DNA from: Stutzerimonas stutzeri
GTDB lineage: Bacteria; Pseudomonadota; Gammaproteobacteria; Pseudomonadales; Pseudomonadaceae
NCBI RefSeq assembly: GCF_018138085.1
Contig: NZ_CP073105.1
Span: 1,426,001 to 1,490,000 of the forward strand
Direction: 5' to 3'
Length of the DNA: 64,000 nt
In this document: positions 32,241 to 41,575 of the stretch, piece after piece
How positions within the stretch are numbered: the stretch's first letter is position 1
Layout: every line of letters begins with the position of its first letter
Made by a program: the position numbers and the translations under genes
The notes under the pieces: generated by a model
Told to the model about the DNA's origin: nothing
The model's database searches: none
The model's input: the letters and a program-made list of their open reading frames with translations, nothing else

Positions 32241-33824
32241 TCAGGCACCGATCAGTTCGTCGAAGTCCAGGCCGGATTCCTCCAGCAGCACGCGCGCCAC
32301 GTTGCGCCCGGAGGCGGCGGTAACGCCACCGCCCGGATGGGTGCTGGCGCCAGCCAGGTACAGGCCGTCCACCGGCGACTTGTACTGGGCGTAGCCGGGA
32401 GCCGGGCGGTTGCCGGCGATCTGCCAGGAGTAGGAGCCGAAGTGCAGGATGTCGGCGCCCATCATGGCGTTGTTGTGGCGCTCGATGTCCAGCGGGGTCA
32501 TCCACGAAAAACCGAGAATGTTGTCGTCGTCCATGTTGGTGGTGAGTTTGCGCAGGTCATCGAGGAAAGCGTGCGCCACTTCTTCGCCGATCTCGTCCCA
32601 GCGCTGGGCGCCGCCCTTGAGATGGTAGGGGCAGAAGGCGTACATGTTGAGCACGCGCTTGCCTTCTGGGGCGCGGGTCTTGTCGTAGGTGTCCTGAGTC
32701 ACGTAGGCGATGAAGTCGCGACGCGGGATGCCGTATTCCAGGTCGCGAAAGGCGCGGGCGAACTCTTCGGGATCGGAGTGCGAGCGCTCCACCCAGAAGA
32801 AGTCGTCCACCGCCGGGCCGACCTTGTAGCGCGGTGCCTCGCGCAGGGCGACGTGCATGTTGAACGGCTGGAAGCTGCTGTGCTTGAGGGTGCGGATGCG
32901 CTGCTCGAAGCCTTCGGGCAGTTCGCAGCCGGGGACCATGGCGGGGAACACCTGCTTGGCGTGCAGGGTGGAGATCACGCCTTGGCGGGCGAGGATTTGC
33001 TCGTCGCTGTCGAGGATCACGCCGGTCACCTTGCCGCCTTCGATCTTGAACTGTTTGATCGGCGCCTCGGTACGCACCTCGCCGCCATGGTGTTCCAGGC
33101 AGGCGCGCAGGGCGTCGGCGAACGCGCCGGAACCGCCGACCGGGATGCCCACGCCGTAGCGGTGCATGAGCGGCAGGATGATGTAGAAGCCGAAGCCGGT
33201 ACCGTTGTCGAAGGGGTTCATCATCGCCTCGGAAGCGTAGCGGGCCAGGGCGATCTTGACCTTGTCGTTCTCAAACCATTCGCTGATGTAGTCCCAGGCG
33301 CTCATCGCCTGGGTGCGCATCAGTTCCTGGCCGACCTGGCTCTGCTCCATCATCAGCGCCTGGTGCGAGGCGCTTGGCGGCGTGTTGAACATGCCCATGA
33401 CCAGCATGTCGAGGTTCTGGAACACCTGGTGGTTGAAGCGGCGGTAGGCGTCGGCGTCACGTTCGGAGAACTTAGCGATGGCCTGGCAGGTGCGCTCCAG
33501 GTCGGTGTAGAACTCCAGGGTGGTACCGTCGTCGTAGAAGATCGCGGTCATCTTGTCGGGATTGATGTACTTCAGGCCGAACTTCGCTTTCAGTTCCAGT
33601 TCGTCGTTGCGCAGCAGCGGGTTGGCCTGCAGCAGGGTGTGAGCGACCGAGCAGACGTCGTGCTTGAAGCCGGGAATGGTCAGTTCGCGGGTCATGACCC
33701 CGCCGCCCACCTTGTCGTTCTTCTCCACCACGCACACGCTGCGCCCGGCCTTGGCCAGGTAGCAGGCGGCGACCAGGCCATTGTGGCCGCCACCGGCGAT
33801 GACGATGTCGTAAGTCTTGCTCAT
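32241..33824 (-). CDS. CrtI-like NAD(P)/FAD-dependent oxidoreductase (copy 2)
   Basis: 527 residues. IVIAGGGHNGLVAA (FAD fold, about residues 7-20), VCVVEKNDKVGGGVMT and C-terminal GLYLAGASTHPGGGVTA are the family landmarks, matching those of the protein at 25365. The middle parts differ, so it is a homologue and not a recent copy. AAGGACAAGAAG precedes the ATG. It lies in the minus-strand ring module 1, between a small protein and an extradiol dioxygenase; a desaturase that prepares a ring for dioxygenation is the simplest idea. One 60-base line inside it (33061-33120) has 46 G or C, much higher than most of the window. Confidence 0.85.
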   Translation of the reverse strand: MSKTYDIVIAGGGHNGLVAACYLAKAGRSVCVVEKNDKVGGGVMTRELTIPGFKHDVCSVAHTLLQANPLLRNDELELKAKFGLKYINPDKMTAIFYDDGTTLEFYTDLERTCQAIAKFSERDADAYRRFNHQVFQNLDMLVMGMFNTPPSASHQALMMEQSQVGQELMRTQAMSAWDYISEWFENDKVKIALARYASEAMMNPFDNGTGFGFYIILPLMHRYGVGIPVGGSGAFADALRACLEHHGGEVRTEAPIKQFKIEGGKVTGVILDSDEQILARQGVISTLHAKQVFPAMVPGCELPEGFEQRIRTLKHSSFQPFNMHVALREAPRYKVGPAVDDFFWVERSHSDPEEFARAFRDLEYGIPRRDFIAYVTQDTYDKTRAPEGKRVLNMYAFCPYHLKGGAQRWDEIGEEVAHAFLDDLRKLTTNMDDDNILGFSWMTPLDIERHNNAMMGADILHFGSYSWQIAGNRPAPGYAQYKSPVDGLYLAGASTHPGGGVTAASGRNVARVLLEESGLDFDELIGA

Positions 33825-33868
33825 CTTCTTGTCCTTTTTTGTCGATGTTGGGTGTGTAAGTCACGCGC

Positions 33869-34789
33869 TCAGTCGTCGGGGTATTGCTCCACGGGCATGA
33901 CGCTCGGCCCGAGAATCGGCCCGACCCGCTCGTGGCCCCATACGCTCAACTGCTCGGGGTTCAGCTCAAAGCCGTCGTGGTGCCAGGGCTTCAGTTCGTG
34001 AATGCATTCCACGGCGAAACCGGACGGGCTGAAGTGGTAGAAGGAAACGTGCGGATCCTGGCTGTGCTGGCCGAGGGTCATCTGCATCGGCAGCTCGCGT
34101 TTGCGCACGATGTCGTAGGTTTCGCCGAGGTCGCGCAGGCTTCTGACAAACAGCCCGATGTGTTGCACGCCTTTCATGCCGGGAGCGTGGCCGAAGGCGA
34201 TGTCATGGCTGGTCTTGTCGTTGAGCTTGGCGCGGAAGAAGCCGGTGCGGCCCTTGCCGGCACCGGCGCCGTACCAGTGAAAACCCATCAGGTCGATGAA
34301 GAAGGCTTCCAGTTCCGGGCCGTAATCCGGAGTCATCAGGACGATGTGGCCTACGCCGCGCTCGTCGGCGACGAAGCCGCCGTGCGGACGGCCGGGGACG
34401 AACGAGCGGGGTGTCCATTGCTGCGCGTAGAACAGTTCATGGCGATAGCCCGCCGGACAGCGGAAGCGCACCAGCTCGCGCACGCCGCGTGTCTCGCAGA
34501 GGGCGGAGTTACCCACATCTAGGGCCAAGCCGGCGTCGCGGAAGCGCGCCACCGCCGCGTCGAACGCTTGTCGCCCGCGCGCTTCCCAGCCGATGTAGGC
34601 GATGCGGTCGACGGGGCCGGGGTGGAAGGCAATGCGGTGGCGGCGGTCGTCGCTGCGCAGGTACAGGGAGTTGGGGTCGCCCGCCGGGGCGTTGCCCAGC
34701 CCCAGGCCAAGTACCTGCGGTGCGTACTCGTGCCAGGCGTCCAGGTTCGGGCTTTCGAAGCCCAGGTAGCCAATGCCGATGATGTCCAT
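33869..34789 (-). CDS. Type I extradiol ring-cleavage dioxygenase (copy 1)
   Basis: 306 residues, two VOC domains. The iron ligands are His148 (GHIVLMT), His210 (QHIGLF) and Glu261 (GFAVECI), almost the same numbering as in 2,3-dihydroxybiphenyl dioxygenase BphC (His146, His210, Glu260). His195 (SHD) and a Tyr at 251 match the second-sphere residues of that family. It should therefore cleave a substituted catechol next to a hydroxyl group using Fe(II) and oxygen. GAGGCCAGC precedes the ATG. A paralogue is at 47461. Which catechol is cleaved cannot be told from sequence. Confidence 0.92.
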   Translation of the reverse strand: MDIIGIGYLGFESPNLDAWHEYAPQVLGLGLGNAPAGDPNSLYLRSDDRRHRIAFHPGPVDRIAYIGWEARGRQAFDAAVARFRDAGLALDVGNSALCETRGVRELVRFRCPAGYRHELFYAQQWTPRSFVPGRPHGGFVADERGVGHIVLMTPDYGPELEAFFIDLMGFHWYGAGAGKGRTGFFRAKLNDKTSHDIAFGHAPGMKGVQHIGLFVRSLRDLGETYDIVRKRELPMQMTLGQHSQDPHVSFYHFSPSGFAVECIHELKPWHHDGFELNPEQLSVWGHERVGPILGPSVMPVEQYPDD

Positions 34790-34856
34790 GCTGGCCTCGT
34801 GTCGTTGTCTTGAACCGTCCCCTCCCAGCCTGCCCGGGAGGGCGCCTTGGCCTTTC

Positions 34857-36164
34857 CTACAGCGCGGTTTGGGCGTCCGCGTGGGCGAACATCGCGTTGA
34901 TGTCGCCGGAGGTTACCGGCTTGCCTTTTTCGCGCTTGGGCGCAGCCCCACCCATGCCCAGTGCGGGCTCGATATTGACGTGCGTGGCCTGGGCGCGCAG
35001 TGCGCCGACCGTGCAGTTTTCCCGTCCGAGCAGGGGGAACGGGTCGTATGAGAATTCACGCATGGCGTTGAGGTGGGTGACCTTGTCGATGGTCGCCTCG
35101 GGGAGCTTGCGCAGGCTTTCCCAAGCCACTTCCGGCGAATTCGGCCAGGTGCAGTCGGAGTGCGGGTAGTCGCATTCCCAAGTGACCATGTCCTCGCCCA
35201 CGTCCGGCAAGTTGCGCAGGCCGAAATCGTCCTCGATGAAGCAGGTGATGATGTGCTTGCGGAAGATGTCGCTGGGCTTCTTGCCGCCGAAGTCGGCGTT
35301 GGTCCAGGCGTGGTGGTGGCGGTGGGTGAAGTCGGCGCGTTCCAGTAGATAGGGAATCCAGCCGATACCGCCTTCGGACAGGGCCATGCGCAGGTCGGGA
35401 AACTTGTTCCACATCGGTGCCCAGATCCAGTCGGCCGCCGAGTTGGCGATAGATATCGGCATGGAGGTGATCCAGGCGTCGATCGGCGACAGCTCGGAGG
35501 CGTGCTCGGCCTTGATGCCGGTGCCGATGTGGCAGCAGATCACCACTTTGTTGTCGGCGCAGGCCTTCCACAGTGGGTCCCAGTAATCGCTGTGGATCGA
35601 AGGAAAACCGTGCAGCGCCGGGTTATCAGACAACGATAGCGCATGCACGCCGAGTTTCGCCAGGCGGGTGACCTCGGCGGCGGCGGCCTGCATGTCCCAC
35701 CAGGGCACCAGCATCAGCGGGATGAAGCGTCCCGGCGCGACGTTGCACCAGTCATGCAGGTGCCAGTCGTTGTAGGCCTGGATCGCCGCCAGGGATACGG
35801 CGCGGTCCGGGTGGTTCTGGAACCGCTGGCCGGCGAAGCCAGGAAAGGTCGGAAAGCAGATCGAGCCGAGGATGCCGTTAGCGCTCATGTCATCGACCCG
35901 GGCCTTGATGTCCCAGGTGCCACGGCGCATGTGCTCGTAGCCCAGTGGTTCCATGCCGTACTCCTCTTTGGGCCGGCCCACCACCGAGTTGAGGCCCATG
36001 TAGCCGGTGGCCTGGCCTTCGAATACCCAGACGTCGCGGCCGCCGTGCTGCTCGACTCGCGGCTGGCGGCCCTTGAAGCGCTCCGGCATGTGGCGGTCGA
36101 AAGCCCCAGCCGGTTCGATGGCGTGGTCGTCCACGCTGACGAGGATCATGTCTTCGAGTTTCAT
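34857..36164 (-). CDS. Amidohydrolase family protein
   Basis: 435 residues of the amidohydrolase-2 superfamily, different from the ACMSD-like proteins at 12091 and 62137. It starts with the VSVDDHAIEP motif seen in the TIM-barrel hydrolase subgroup linked to ring-cleavage pathways, and has further His residues in ICCHIGTG and a CDYPHSDCTWPNS segment with Asp, the usual last metal-binding position. GGAGAACGACAAGA precedes the ATG. Probably hydrolyses or decarboxylates the ring-cleavage product of the neighbouring dioxygenase. Confidence 0.82.
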   Translation of the reverse strand: MKLEDMILVSVDDHAIEPAGAFDRHMPERFKGRQPRVEQHGGRDVWVFEGQATGYMGLNSVVGRPKEEYGMEPLGYEHMRRGTWDIKARVDDMSANGILGSICFPTFPGFAGQRFQNHPDRAVSLAAIQAYNDWHLHDWCNVAPGRFIPLMLVPWWDMQAAAAEVTRLAKLGVHALSLSDNPALHGFPSIHSDYWDPLWKACADNKVVICCHIGTGIKAEHASELSPIDAWITSMPISIANSAADWIWAPMWNKFPDLRMALSEGGIGWIPYLLERADFTHRHHHAWTNADFGGKKPSDIFRKHIITCFIEDDFGLRNLPDVGEDMVTWECDYPHSDCTWPNSPEVAWESLRKLPEATIDKVTHLNAMREFSYDPFPLLGRENCTVGALRAQATHVNIEPALGMGGAAPKREKGKPVTSGDINAMFAHADAQTAL

Positions 36165-36222
36165 TCTTGTCGTTCTCCGTGGTTGGCCACCGTGGCTGCG
36201 GCCTTAACCCCTGTCGGGTCGA

Positions 36223-36798
36223 TCAAAGAAAAATGCCAAGGTTCGGGGTGCCTATCACTGCCTGATCGAGCAGGATTTCGCGCCGCGCCAGTTTCAGTTG
36301 TCCATTCTCGCGCCGCAGGATGTCATGGCGTTCGCAGGGGATCAGGTCGAATTCGTCGAAGTCGAAACGGCTGCGAGTCACCAGCAGGTAGCTCAGCACT
36401 TTGTATTCGTCGGGTCGTTCGGTTCCGAACACGCGAATATTGCTGACCAGACGCCGGGTGCGCGAAGGCGGGTCCTCGCCCCAAGCGCTGCGGGTATCAG
36501 TGATTCGCATGATCCGCACCATCAGCGAGGCATGACTTTCGTGCAGGTGCTGGACGTTGCGCACCACCGTCTGCTGTTGCTGCCGGTTGGGGCGGGTGAG
36601 GCGCAGCGGAGCGTTGTATTCGATATCGCTGGCCAATATTTCGCCCCACTGTTTCAGCTGTAGGGTGTCTAGCAATTCCGCTTCGTCGTGGAGAAAGTCG
36701 ACGATTTCGCTATGGACCGGGCTGCCGCTGGCAATGCGTTTGCTTCGGTCGGTCAGCGGCAGAGGGGTGGGGGCGAGTAGGGTCTGTAAGTCGTTCAT
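36223..36798 (-). CDS. Ring-hydroxylating dioxygenase beta subunit (module 1)
   Basis: 191 residues of the ring-hydroxylating dioxygenase small subunit family (NTF2-like fold). VDFLHDEAELLDTLQLKQW, DIEYNAPLR and the end segment VIGTPNLGIFL are typical. GGAGCCCCC precedes the ATG. Encoded 70 bases after the alpha subunit, and paralogous to 56874-57449, whose end (VLGTPNLAVFL) is almost the same. The beta subunit supports the alpha3-beta3 hexamer and carries no metal. Confidence 0.92.
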   Translation of the reverse strand: MNDLQTLLAPTPLPLTDRSKRIASGSPVHSEIVDFLHDEAELLDTLQLKQWGEILASDIEYNAPLRLTRPNRQQQQTVVRNVQHLHESHASLMVRIMRITDTRSAWGEDPPSRTRRLVSNIRVFGTERPDEYKVLSYLLVTRSRFDFDEFDLIPCERHDILRRENGQLKLARREILLDQAVIGTPNLGIFL

Positions 36799-36868
36799 GG
36801 GGGCTCCGTGAGACTGTGCGTGCCGTCGGCCGCACTGCGCAGCCGGGCATGGTGTAGATGGATGGTGT

Positions 36869-38266
36869 TCAGGCCGTCATCAGCGCGTGCCAGTATTTCC
36901 ACCACTGCCACTGGGTATCGTCCTTGGTGAAGCCCTCACCGACATAACCGGGGCCAGGCCAGTCGGCAGGCTTGGCGTCGTTTTCGTACAAGGCCTGATA
37001 CTTCAGGGTGATGTCCTCGCTCATCGCCCCCTTAGCGGCTAGGGTCATATGTGGCCAAGTATCGGAGTCGTCCTGCTCGACCATGCCGGACGTGCCGAGC
37101 AGCTGGATCGACTGGCGGAGCATCCGCGCTTTGATTTCCGGTGGGGTGTCCTTCTCAGCGAGGATCCAGTTGACGAATTCCAACTTGTCCGGACCCTTGG
37201 GGATGTAGGCATGCAAGGCCATGGCGCCGAGGACAGTGCCATCCGGCTGCGGCAGGTAGATGAACTCGAACAGGCCGTTGGGAAAAAAATTACCTACCTG
37301 CGGCGGGCGCCAGCTCATGACGTGCAATTGCTCCGGACTGAAGCGCTTGAGCAGCTCGGGCACCATTTCCCGCGTAATGCCCGGCGGCGGTAGCAGGGTG
37401 AGCTTTTCCTCTGCGCTCATGCTCGACGGGTCGCGTCCGGTGAGGCGCTGAATCTTGCGGTCCAGTTCGATGCAACGCATGGTGTGACCGTGCTCGGTCC
37501 AGACTTCTACACCGTACATTTCCGGGCTGAGGTCGCCGCCCTTGCCTTCGGCATCCGGTTTCTTCGCATAGGGGCCGACCTCGCCAAGCCAGCGGTGCAG
37601 CGTCAGGGTGTGGAAACCGTCCGAGGCGGATTGCTCGCAGGCGGTCTTCCAGTTGGCGCGAATGATGAAGCGCTGCGGTGGGCCGAGCACTTCCATGCCG
37701 GCGGTAGTGCGGCACCAGAGGGTATCGAAATACCATTTGGCATCGCCGAGGAAGTCCTCGAAGGACGGTCCGTCAATGTTCCAGGTGGCGAAGATCAAGC
37801 CACCGTAGATAGACACGCGGGCCTTGTGCAGGCCGAGTTCGGCCTTCGTGCGCATTTTGCCGTGCATGCACTCTTTCTCCATCGGCGCGGCGATGAAGTC
37901 ACCGTTGGGCCGGAAGGTCCAGCCGTGGTAGATGCACACATGAGCAGCGGCGTTGCCGCCATCGACGGTAGCAATCTTCATGCCTCGGTGCGGACAGACG
38001 TTCAGGGAGACATGAATCTGCTCGTCACTCGAGCGGGCGACGATCACCGAGTCGGAGCCCATGTCGCGGACGATGAAGTCGCCCTTGTTCGGAATCTCGG
38101 TTTCGTGGCCGAGAAAGACCCAGGTCTTGGCGAAGATTTTTTTCATTTCCAGGGCATAAAGCTCGGGGTCGGACAGTGTCCGCATCTTCACTTCATGAGT
38201 TTCCAAGTCGATGAGGTCAGACACTGCAGTCCCGTCACTCAGGACCGGATTCGAGTTAGTAGCCAT
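36869..38266 (-). CDS. Rieske ring-hydroxylating dioxygenase alpha subunit (module 1)
   Basis: 465 residues from MATNSNPVLSD; GGAGAG lies before this ATG (an upstream ATG at 38278 is less well placed). The Rieske ligands are Cys91, His93, Cys111 and His114 (CPHRG, CIYHGW). The mononuclear iron site is Asp216-x2-His219-x4-His224 (DGFHTLTLH) with the conserved EQDDSDTW Asp further on. The enzyme adds O2 to an aromatic ring to give a cis-dihydrodiol. It is the first gene of the minus-strand module 1. The alpha subunit at 55421 shares the same residue numbers and most of the sequence. Confidence 0.95.
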   Translation of the reverse strand: MATNSNPVLSDGTAVSDLIDLETHEVKMRTLSDPELYALEMKKIFAKTWVFLGHETEIPNKGDFIVRDMGSDSVIVARSSDEQIHVSLNVCPHRGMKIATVDGGNAAAHVCIYHGWTFRPNGDFIAAPMEKECMHGKMRTKAELGLHKARVSIYGGLIFATWNIDGPSFEDFLGDAKWYFDTLWCRTTAGMEVLGPPQRFIIRANWKTACEQSASDGFHTLTLHRWLGEVGPYAKKPDAEGKGGDLSPEMYGVEVWTEHGHTMRCIELDRKIQRLTGRDPSSMSAEEKLTLLPPPGITREMVPELLKRFSPEQLHVMSWRPPQVGNFFPNGLFEFIYLPQPDGTVLGAMALHAYIPKGPDKLEFVNWILAEKDTPPEIKARMLRQSIQLLGTSGMVEQDDSDTWPHMTLAAKGAMSEDITLKYQALYENDAKPADWPGPGYVGEGFTKDDTQWQWWKYWHALMTA

Positions 38267-38624
38267 TGCGCTCTCCATCCATTGTTATTATCACGCTGCA
38301 CAGAAAACGGATAAGTGTGCAACGTTTCGCCGAGTATCCACGTGATTCCCATTAGGCAATTGACATGGATCAACAGATGGGTGCGTCGTGATACGAGTCG
38401 CGTATCGCGGTTTTTCGCCAGCTTCATAACCATTCGCCAGGCATGCCGGTGCCAGCTGGCAAATGAGTGAAGACGTAAAACTGTCCGATCCAAGAAAAAA
38501 GAAACTCGCGTGGCGTCTGACTCGAGGCCTCCGCGTCGTTCTCTGAAAGTAAGACAGATTGTGAGTTTGTGTATTTAATTGGCTTGGCTACATTGGAAGG
38601 AGGCAAAACGACAAGGCGAAGCAG
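38267..38624. other. Divergent intergenic region, 358 bases
   Basis: Promoters for Rieske module 1 (minus) and the SDR at 38625 (plus) must be here. I searched for the left-hand palindrome and the right-hand TACATA element and found neither, so this transcription unit appears to be under different control. No gene is seen. Confidence 0.6.
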
Positions 38625-39383
38625 ATGAATCTTGGGCTCAACGGAAAGGTGGCGTTGATAACCGGTGGCACGACGGGGATTGGATTGGCAGGGGCGCTGG
38701 CTTTGGCGGCAGAGGGCGCAAAGGTTGTGGTGTCCGGAAGGCGTACCAGGGAGGGTGAACAAGCTGTTATTACGATTCGCGAGGCAGGCGGGCTAGCCGA
38801 GTTCGTCCAGGCTGACGTCAGCCGGGCCGTCGAAGTACAGAGGCTGGTCGAGCAAACGGTGGGATTTTGGGGGCAGCTGGATATGCTGATCAATAGCGCT
38901 GGCATCGAGGGGACGCCGTTCGTCCCGCTCGCCGATTACTCCGAGGATGACTGGGATCGGGTATTGGACATCAATCTTAAAGGCACCTGGCTCTGTATGA
39001 AATACGCGGCACCCCACCTGCTTCGGCAGCAGGGCGCGAGCATCGTCAATGTTTCATCGATCGGCGGCGTCAACGGTGGGTCTCTCGGAGTGGCTTACCA
39101 TGCCAGTAAACACGGCGTTTTGGGCGTGACTCGCGCAGCTGCCATTGAATATGGCTCCCAAGGTCTGCGCATAAACGCGGTTGCACCAGGTGTATTTGCC
39201 ACGGAGATGTCCGAACGTTTGTTCAGTGAGGATAAACATGAGACGGTTGCCCAGACTAACCCGATGAAGCGCTGGGGCCGGCTGGAAGAAATCGCCGCCG
39301 CAATTGCTTGGCTTTGTTCGCCTGCGGCCGGCTACGTCAACGGACACACACTCGCTGTAGATGGCGGTTTTCTCATTCAATGA
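38625..39383 (+). CDS. SDR family oxidoreductase
   Basis: 252 residues; GGTTGIG cofactor motif, INSAGIEG and catalytic YHASK with VSSIGG upstream are intact. Arg after the second strand (VVSGRR) suggests NADP(H). AAGGAGG lies 20 bases upstream, with a closer AAGGCGAA. Its 3' end overlaps the convergent MFS gene by seven bases. It is divergent from the Rieske alpha gene, as expected for a dihydrodiol dehydrogenase, but this is inference. Confidence 0.85.
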   Translation: MNLGLNGKVALITGGTTGIGLAGALALAAEGAKVVVSGRRTREGEQAVITIREAGGLAEFVQADVSRAVEVQRLVEQTVGFWGQLDMLINSAGIEGTPFVPLADYSEDDWDRVLDINLKGTWLCMKYAAPHLLRQQGASIVNVSSIGGVNGGSLGVAYHASKHGVLGVTRAAAIEYGSQGLRINAVAPGVFATEMSERLFSEDKHETVAQTNPMKRWGRLEEIAAAIAWLCSPAAGYVNGHTLAVDGGFLIQ

Positions 39384-40588
39384 GGCGCGCCATTCAGCGC
39401 ACCGGTTGAAGGTTGTACGTGTCGCCTGCGAAGAGACAACACCAGAATAAACCCGACAGCCGAAAGCAGCGCCGCGCCGAGGAAAACCTCAGCAAGGCCC
39501 AGGCTGGCTGCAGCGAGCCCCATCAAGGGGCCGGCTAGCCCGACCGCCAGATCGAAGAACAGCGAAAGTGCGCTTAATGCGGAGTTGCGATTGGCGTCTG
39601 GCGTACGCGCCAGCGTTTCTACCGCAAGTCCGGGGTACACCCAGGACACTCCCATGCCAGTCAGCGAGGCTCCGAAGATCGCTATCTCGGGTGAGGGGGC
39701 CAGCCAGATGAGCAGCAGTCCGAGGCCCTGTACCAACAGGCACACTGTAACCACTGAATAGCCACCGAAACGTACCACTACGTTGGGCGTGACAAGCCTG
39801 GCGACGATGAAAGCGGCGCCGAAGCCGGTCAGACACCAGGCGGCATTGGCCCAGCCGAGGCTGTCGAAATACAAAGCTATGAAGGCGGTCAGACTGCCAA
39901 AGCCGGCTGAACTGCACGCCAATGCCAAACCGTTGGGCACCACCGACCAGAATACGTCGAAAAAGGGCAGCCGTTCGCCGCGCAACAGCGGCGCTGAACG
40001 CCTGACCATCGCAAGAACCAACGACAACAGACCGAGCAAGACGATGCACAGGCCGAGGCTGGCCAGACTGAACTGATGGCTGATCAGCACGCCCAAGGGC
40101 GCACCGACGGCGATACCGCCATAAGCGGCAATGCCGTTCCAGGACATCACCCGTGCGGTATGCGCCTTGCCATGCAAGCCGATGGCCCAAGTACAGCAGG
40201 GCGTGGAAATCATGGCTGAAGCGATGCCCTGAATTATGCGTGCGCCAATCAGGATCGAGACGCTGAGCCAGGGCGAGGCGTACATGACAATCGCCAGCGT
40301 GGTCAGTACGCCGCAGACTGCAAGGCCGGCCAGCCCGACGATGACAGCCCATTTCGCGCCGAAGCGATCGGCCAGCACGCCGGCCAATGGTCGTGACAGC
40401 AGGGTCGACACGTACTGCGTGCCAATGACGATGCCTGCCAAGACAGTGCCAAACCCAAGGTCGTTGAGAACGAAGCTGGGTAATACGGCCAGCGGTAACC
40501 CATTGGCCACATAAGACATGAAGTTGAAGCAGACGATGAAGATGATCGACAACGTGAGCCGGGTGGGATGTGTGGTTCCGGTATCCAA
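39377..40588 (-). CDS. MFS transporter (different subfamily)
   Basis: 403 residues, about twelve hydrophobic segments, with the RPLAGVLADRFGAKWAVI loop between TM2 and TM3 and a mid-protein polar loop. Not closely related to the three aromatic-acid-type MFS proteins in the window; it looks like the YhhS/AraJ-type efflux group. The ribosome-binding site is weak. Encoded downstream of an SDR on the same strand; it may export a toxic intermediate. Confidence 0.8.
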   Translation of the reverse strand: MDTGTTHPTRLTLSIIFIVCFNFMSYVANGLPLAVLPSFVLNDLGFGTVLAGIVIGTQYVSTLLSRPLAGVLADRFGAKWAVIVGLAGLAVCGVLTTLAIVMYASPWLSVSILIGARIIQGIASAMISTPCCTWAIGLHGKAHTARVMSWNGIAAYGGIAVGAPLGVLISHQFSLASLGLCIVLLGLLSLVLAMVRRSAPLLRGERLPFFDVFWSVVPNGLALACSSAGFGSLTAFIALYFDSLGWANAAWCLTGFGAAFIVARLVTPNVVVRFGGYSVVTVCLLVQGLGLLLIWLAPSPEIAIFGASLTGMGVSWVYPGLAVETLARTPDANRNSALSALSLFFDLAVGLAGPLMGLAAASLGLAEVFLGAALLSAVGFILVLSLRRRHVQPSTGALNGAPH

Positions 40589-40692
40589 ACAGCTAGCTCC
40601 TGAGGCGGACGACGCAGGCTTATGCCCCGAGAGAAGGAAAGAGATACCGAGCGGACCCGTCGGTTCGCTGGATCGTACGGGCTCCGTTTCGC

Positions 40693-41529
40693 CTAGAAAA
40701 CACCGTCGGATGAAGCGGACAGATCACGCAATTGCTCGATTTGTTCTTTCATCTTGTCGAGCTTGCTGGTGATCGCTTGGTAGGCGTCGGACCCCGCGAC
40801 GTAACGGAGCGGCGGCTTTTCCATGCTGGCCAGCTGCACAAGCGCTTCACCCAGTTTGGCGGGATCGCCTGTCTGGCGATGGTTGTTGGCGGCTGAGCCT
40901 GCTCTGATCTTCGCGGTAAGCGTTGCGTAGTCCTCAAGCCCATTGGCGCCGAACACCGCGGAGCTTGGATCGAGAAAATCCGTACGGAACACGCCGGGCT
41001 CAACCAGCGTAACCGTGATGCCGAATTGGCTGACTTCCTGAGCCAGCGACTCGGAAAATCCTTCTACGGCGAATTTGGAAGCGCAGTACAGCGCGGCGCC
41101 GCCCATGGCTACCACGCCGGCCACCGACGAGACATTGAAAATATGGCCGCTGCGCTGTTTGCGCATGATCGGCAAGGCCGCTCGGCATAGGTTGAACACG
41201 CCAAACACATTGGTGGCGAACTGTCGCTCGGCATCGCTGGCTGTATTTTCTTCGAATGGGGCGAGTTGCCCATAGCCGGCGTTGTTGACCAGCACATCGA
41301 TGCGTCCGAAACGGGTGATGGCAGCCTCAACCGCCGCTACCGCCTGGTCTTCTCGGGTAACGTCGAGCTCCACGGCAAGCGTTTGTTCGGGTGCTTGCGC
41401 TACGAACTGATCCAGCTGTTCGAGCCGGCGGGCGCTGATCACTACATTATCGCCAGCGGCGAGCGCTGCCTGAGCAATCGCCGCGCCGAGGCCGCGAGAA
41501 GCCCCGGTAATGAACCAGGTTCTGCTCAT
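40693..41529 (-). CDS. SDR family oxidoreductase (SDR5-like, longer C-terminus)
   Basis: 278 residues with GASRGLG cofactor motif, NNAGYG and catalytic YCASK with VSSVAG upstream. AAGGAATATGAA precedes the ATG. The GYGQLAPFEE segment and the C-terminal tail of about 40 residues resemble the oxidoreductase subgroup acting on retinol-like or acyl substrates. Encoded just after the ferredoxin reductase gene and before the MFS gene; probably in the operon that starts at 44458. Confidence 0.82.
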   Translation of the reverse strand: MSRTWFITGASRGLGAAIAQAALAAGDNVVISARRLEQLDQFVAQAPEQTLAVELDVTREDQAVAAVEAAITRFGRIDVLVNNAGYGQLAPFEENTASDAERQFATNVFGVFNLCRAALPIMRKQRSGHIFNVSSVAGVVAMGGAALYCASKFAVEGFSESLAQEVSQFGITVTLVEPGVFRTDFLDPSSAVFGANGLEDYATLTAKIRAGSAANNHRQTGDPAKLGEALVQLASMEKPPLRYVAGSDAYQAITSKLDKMKEQIEQLRDLSASSDGVF

Positions 41530-41575
41530 TTCATATTCCTTGAGGTGGTGGTCAGTGCCTGATTGTCATCGACGT

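Noticed and set aside
32337..34001. A 554-codon plus-strand open frame across module 1
   Set aside because: It mirrors the CrtI-like and extradiol dioxygenase genes, whose motifs are clear on the other strand; the composition (Val, Gly, His, Ala rich) is that of a shadow frame.
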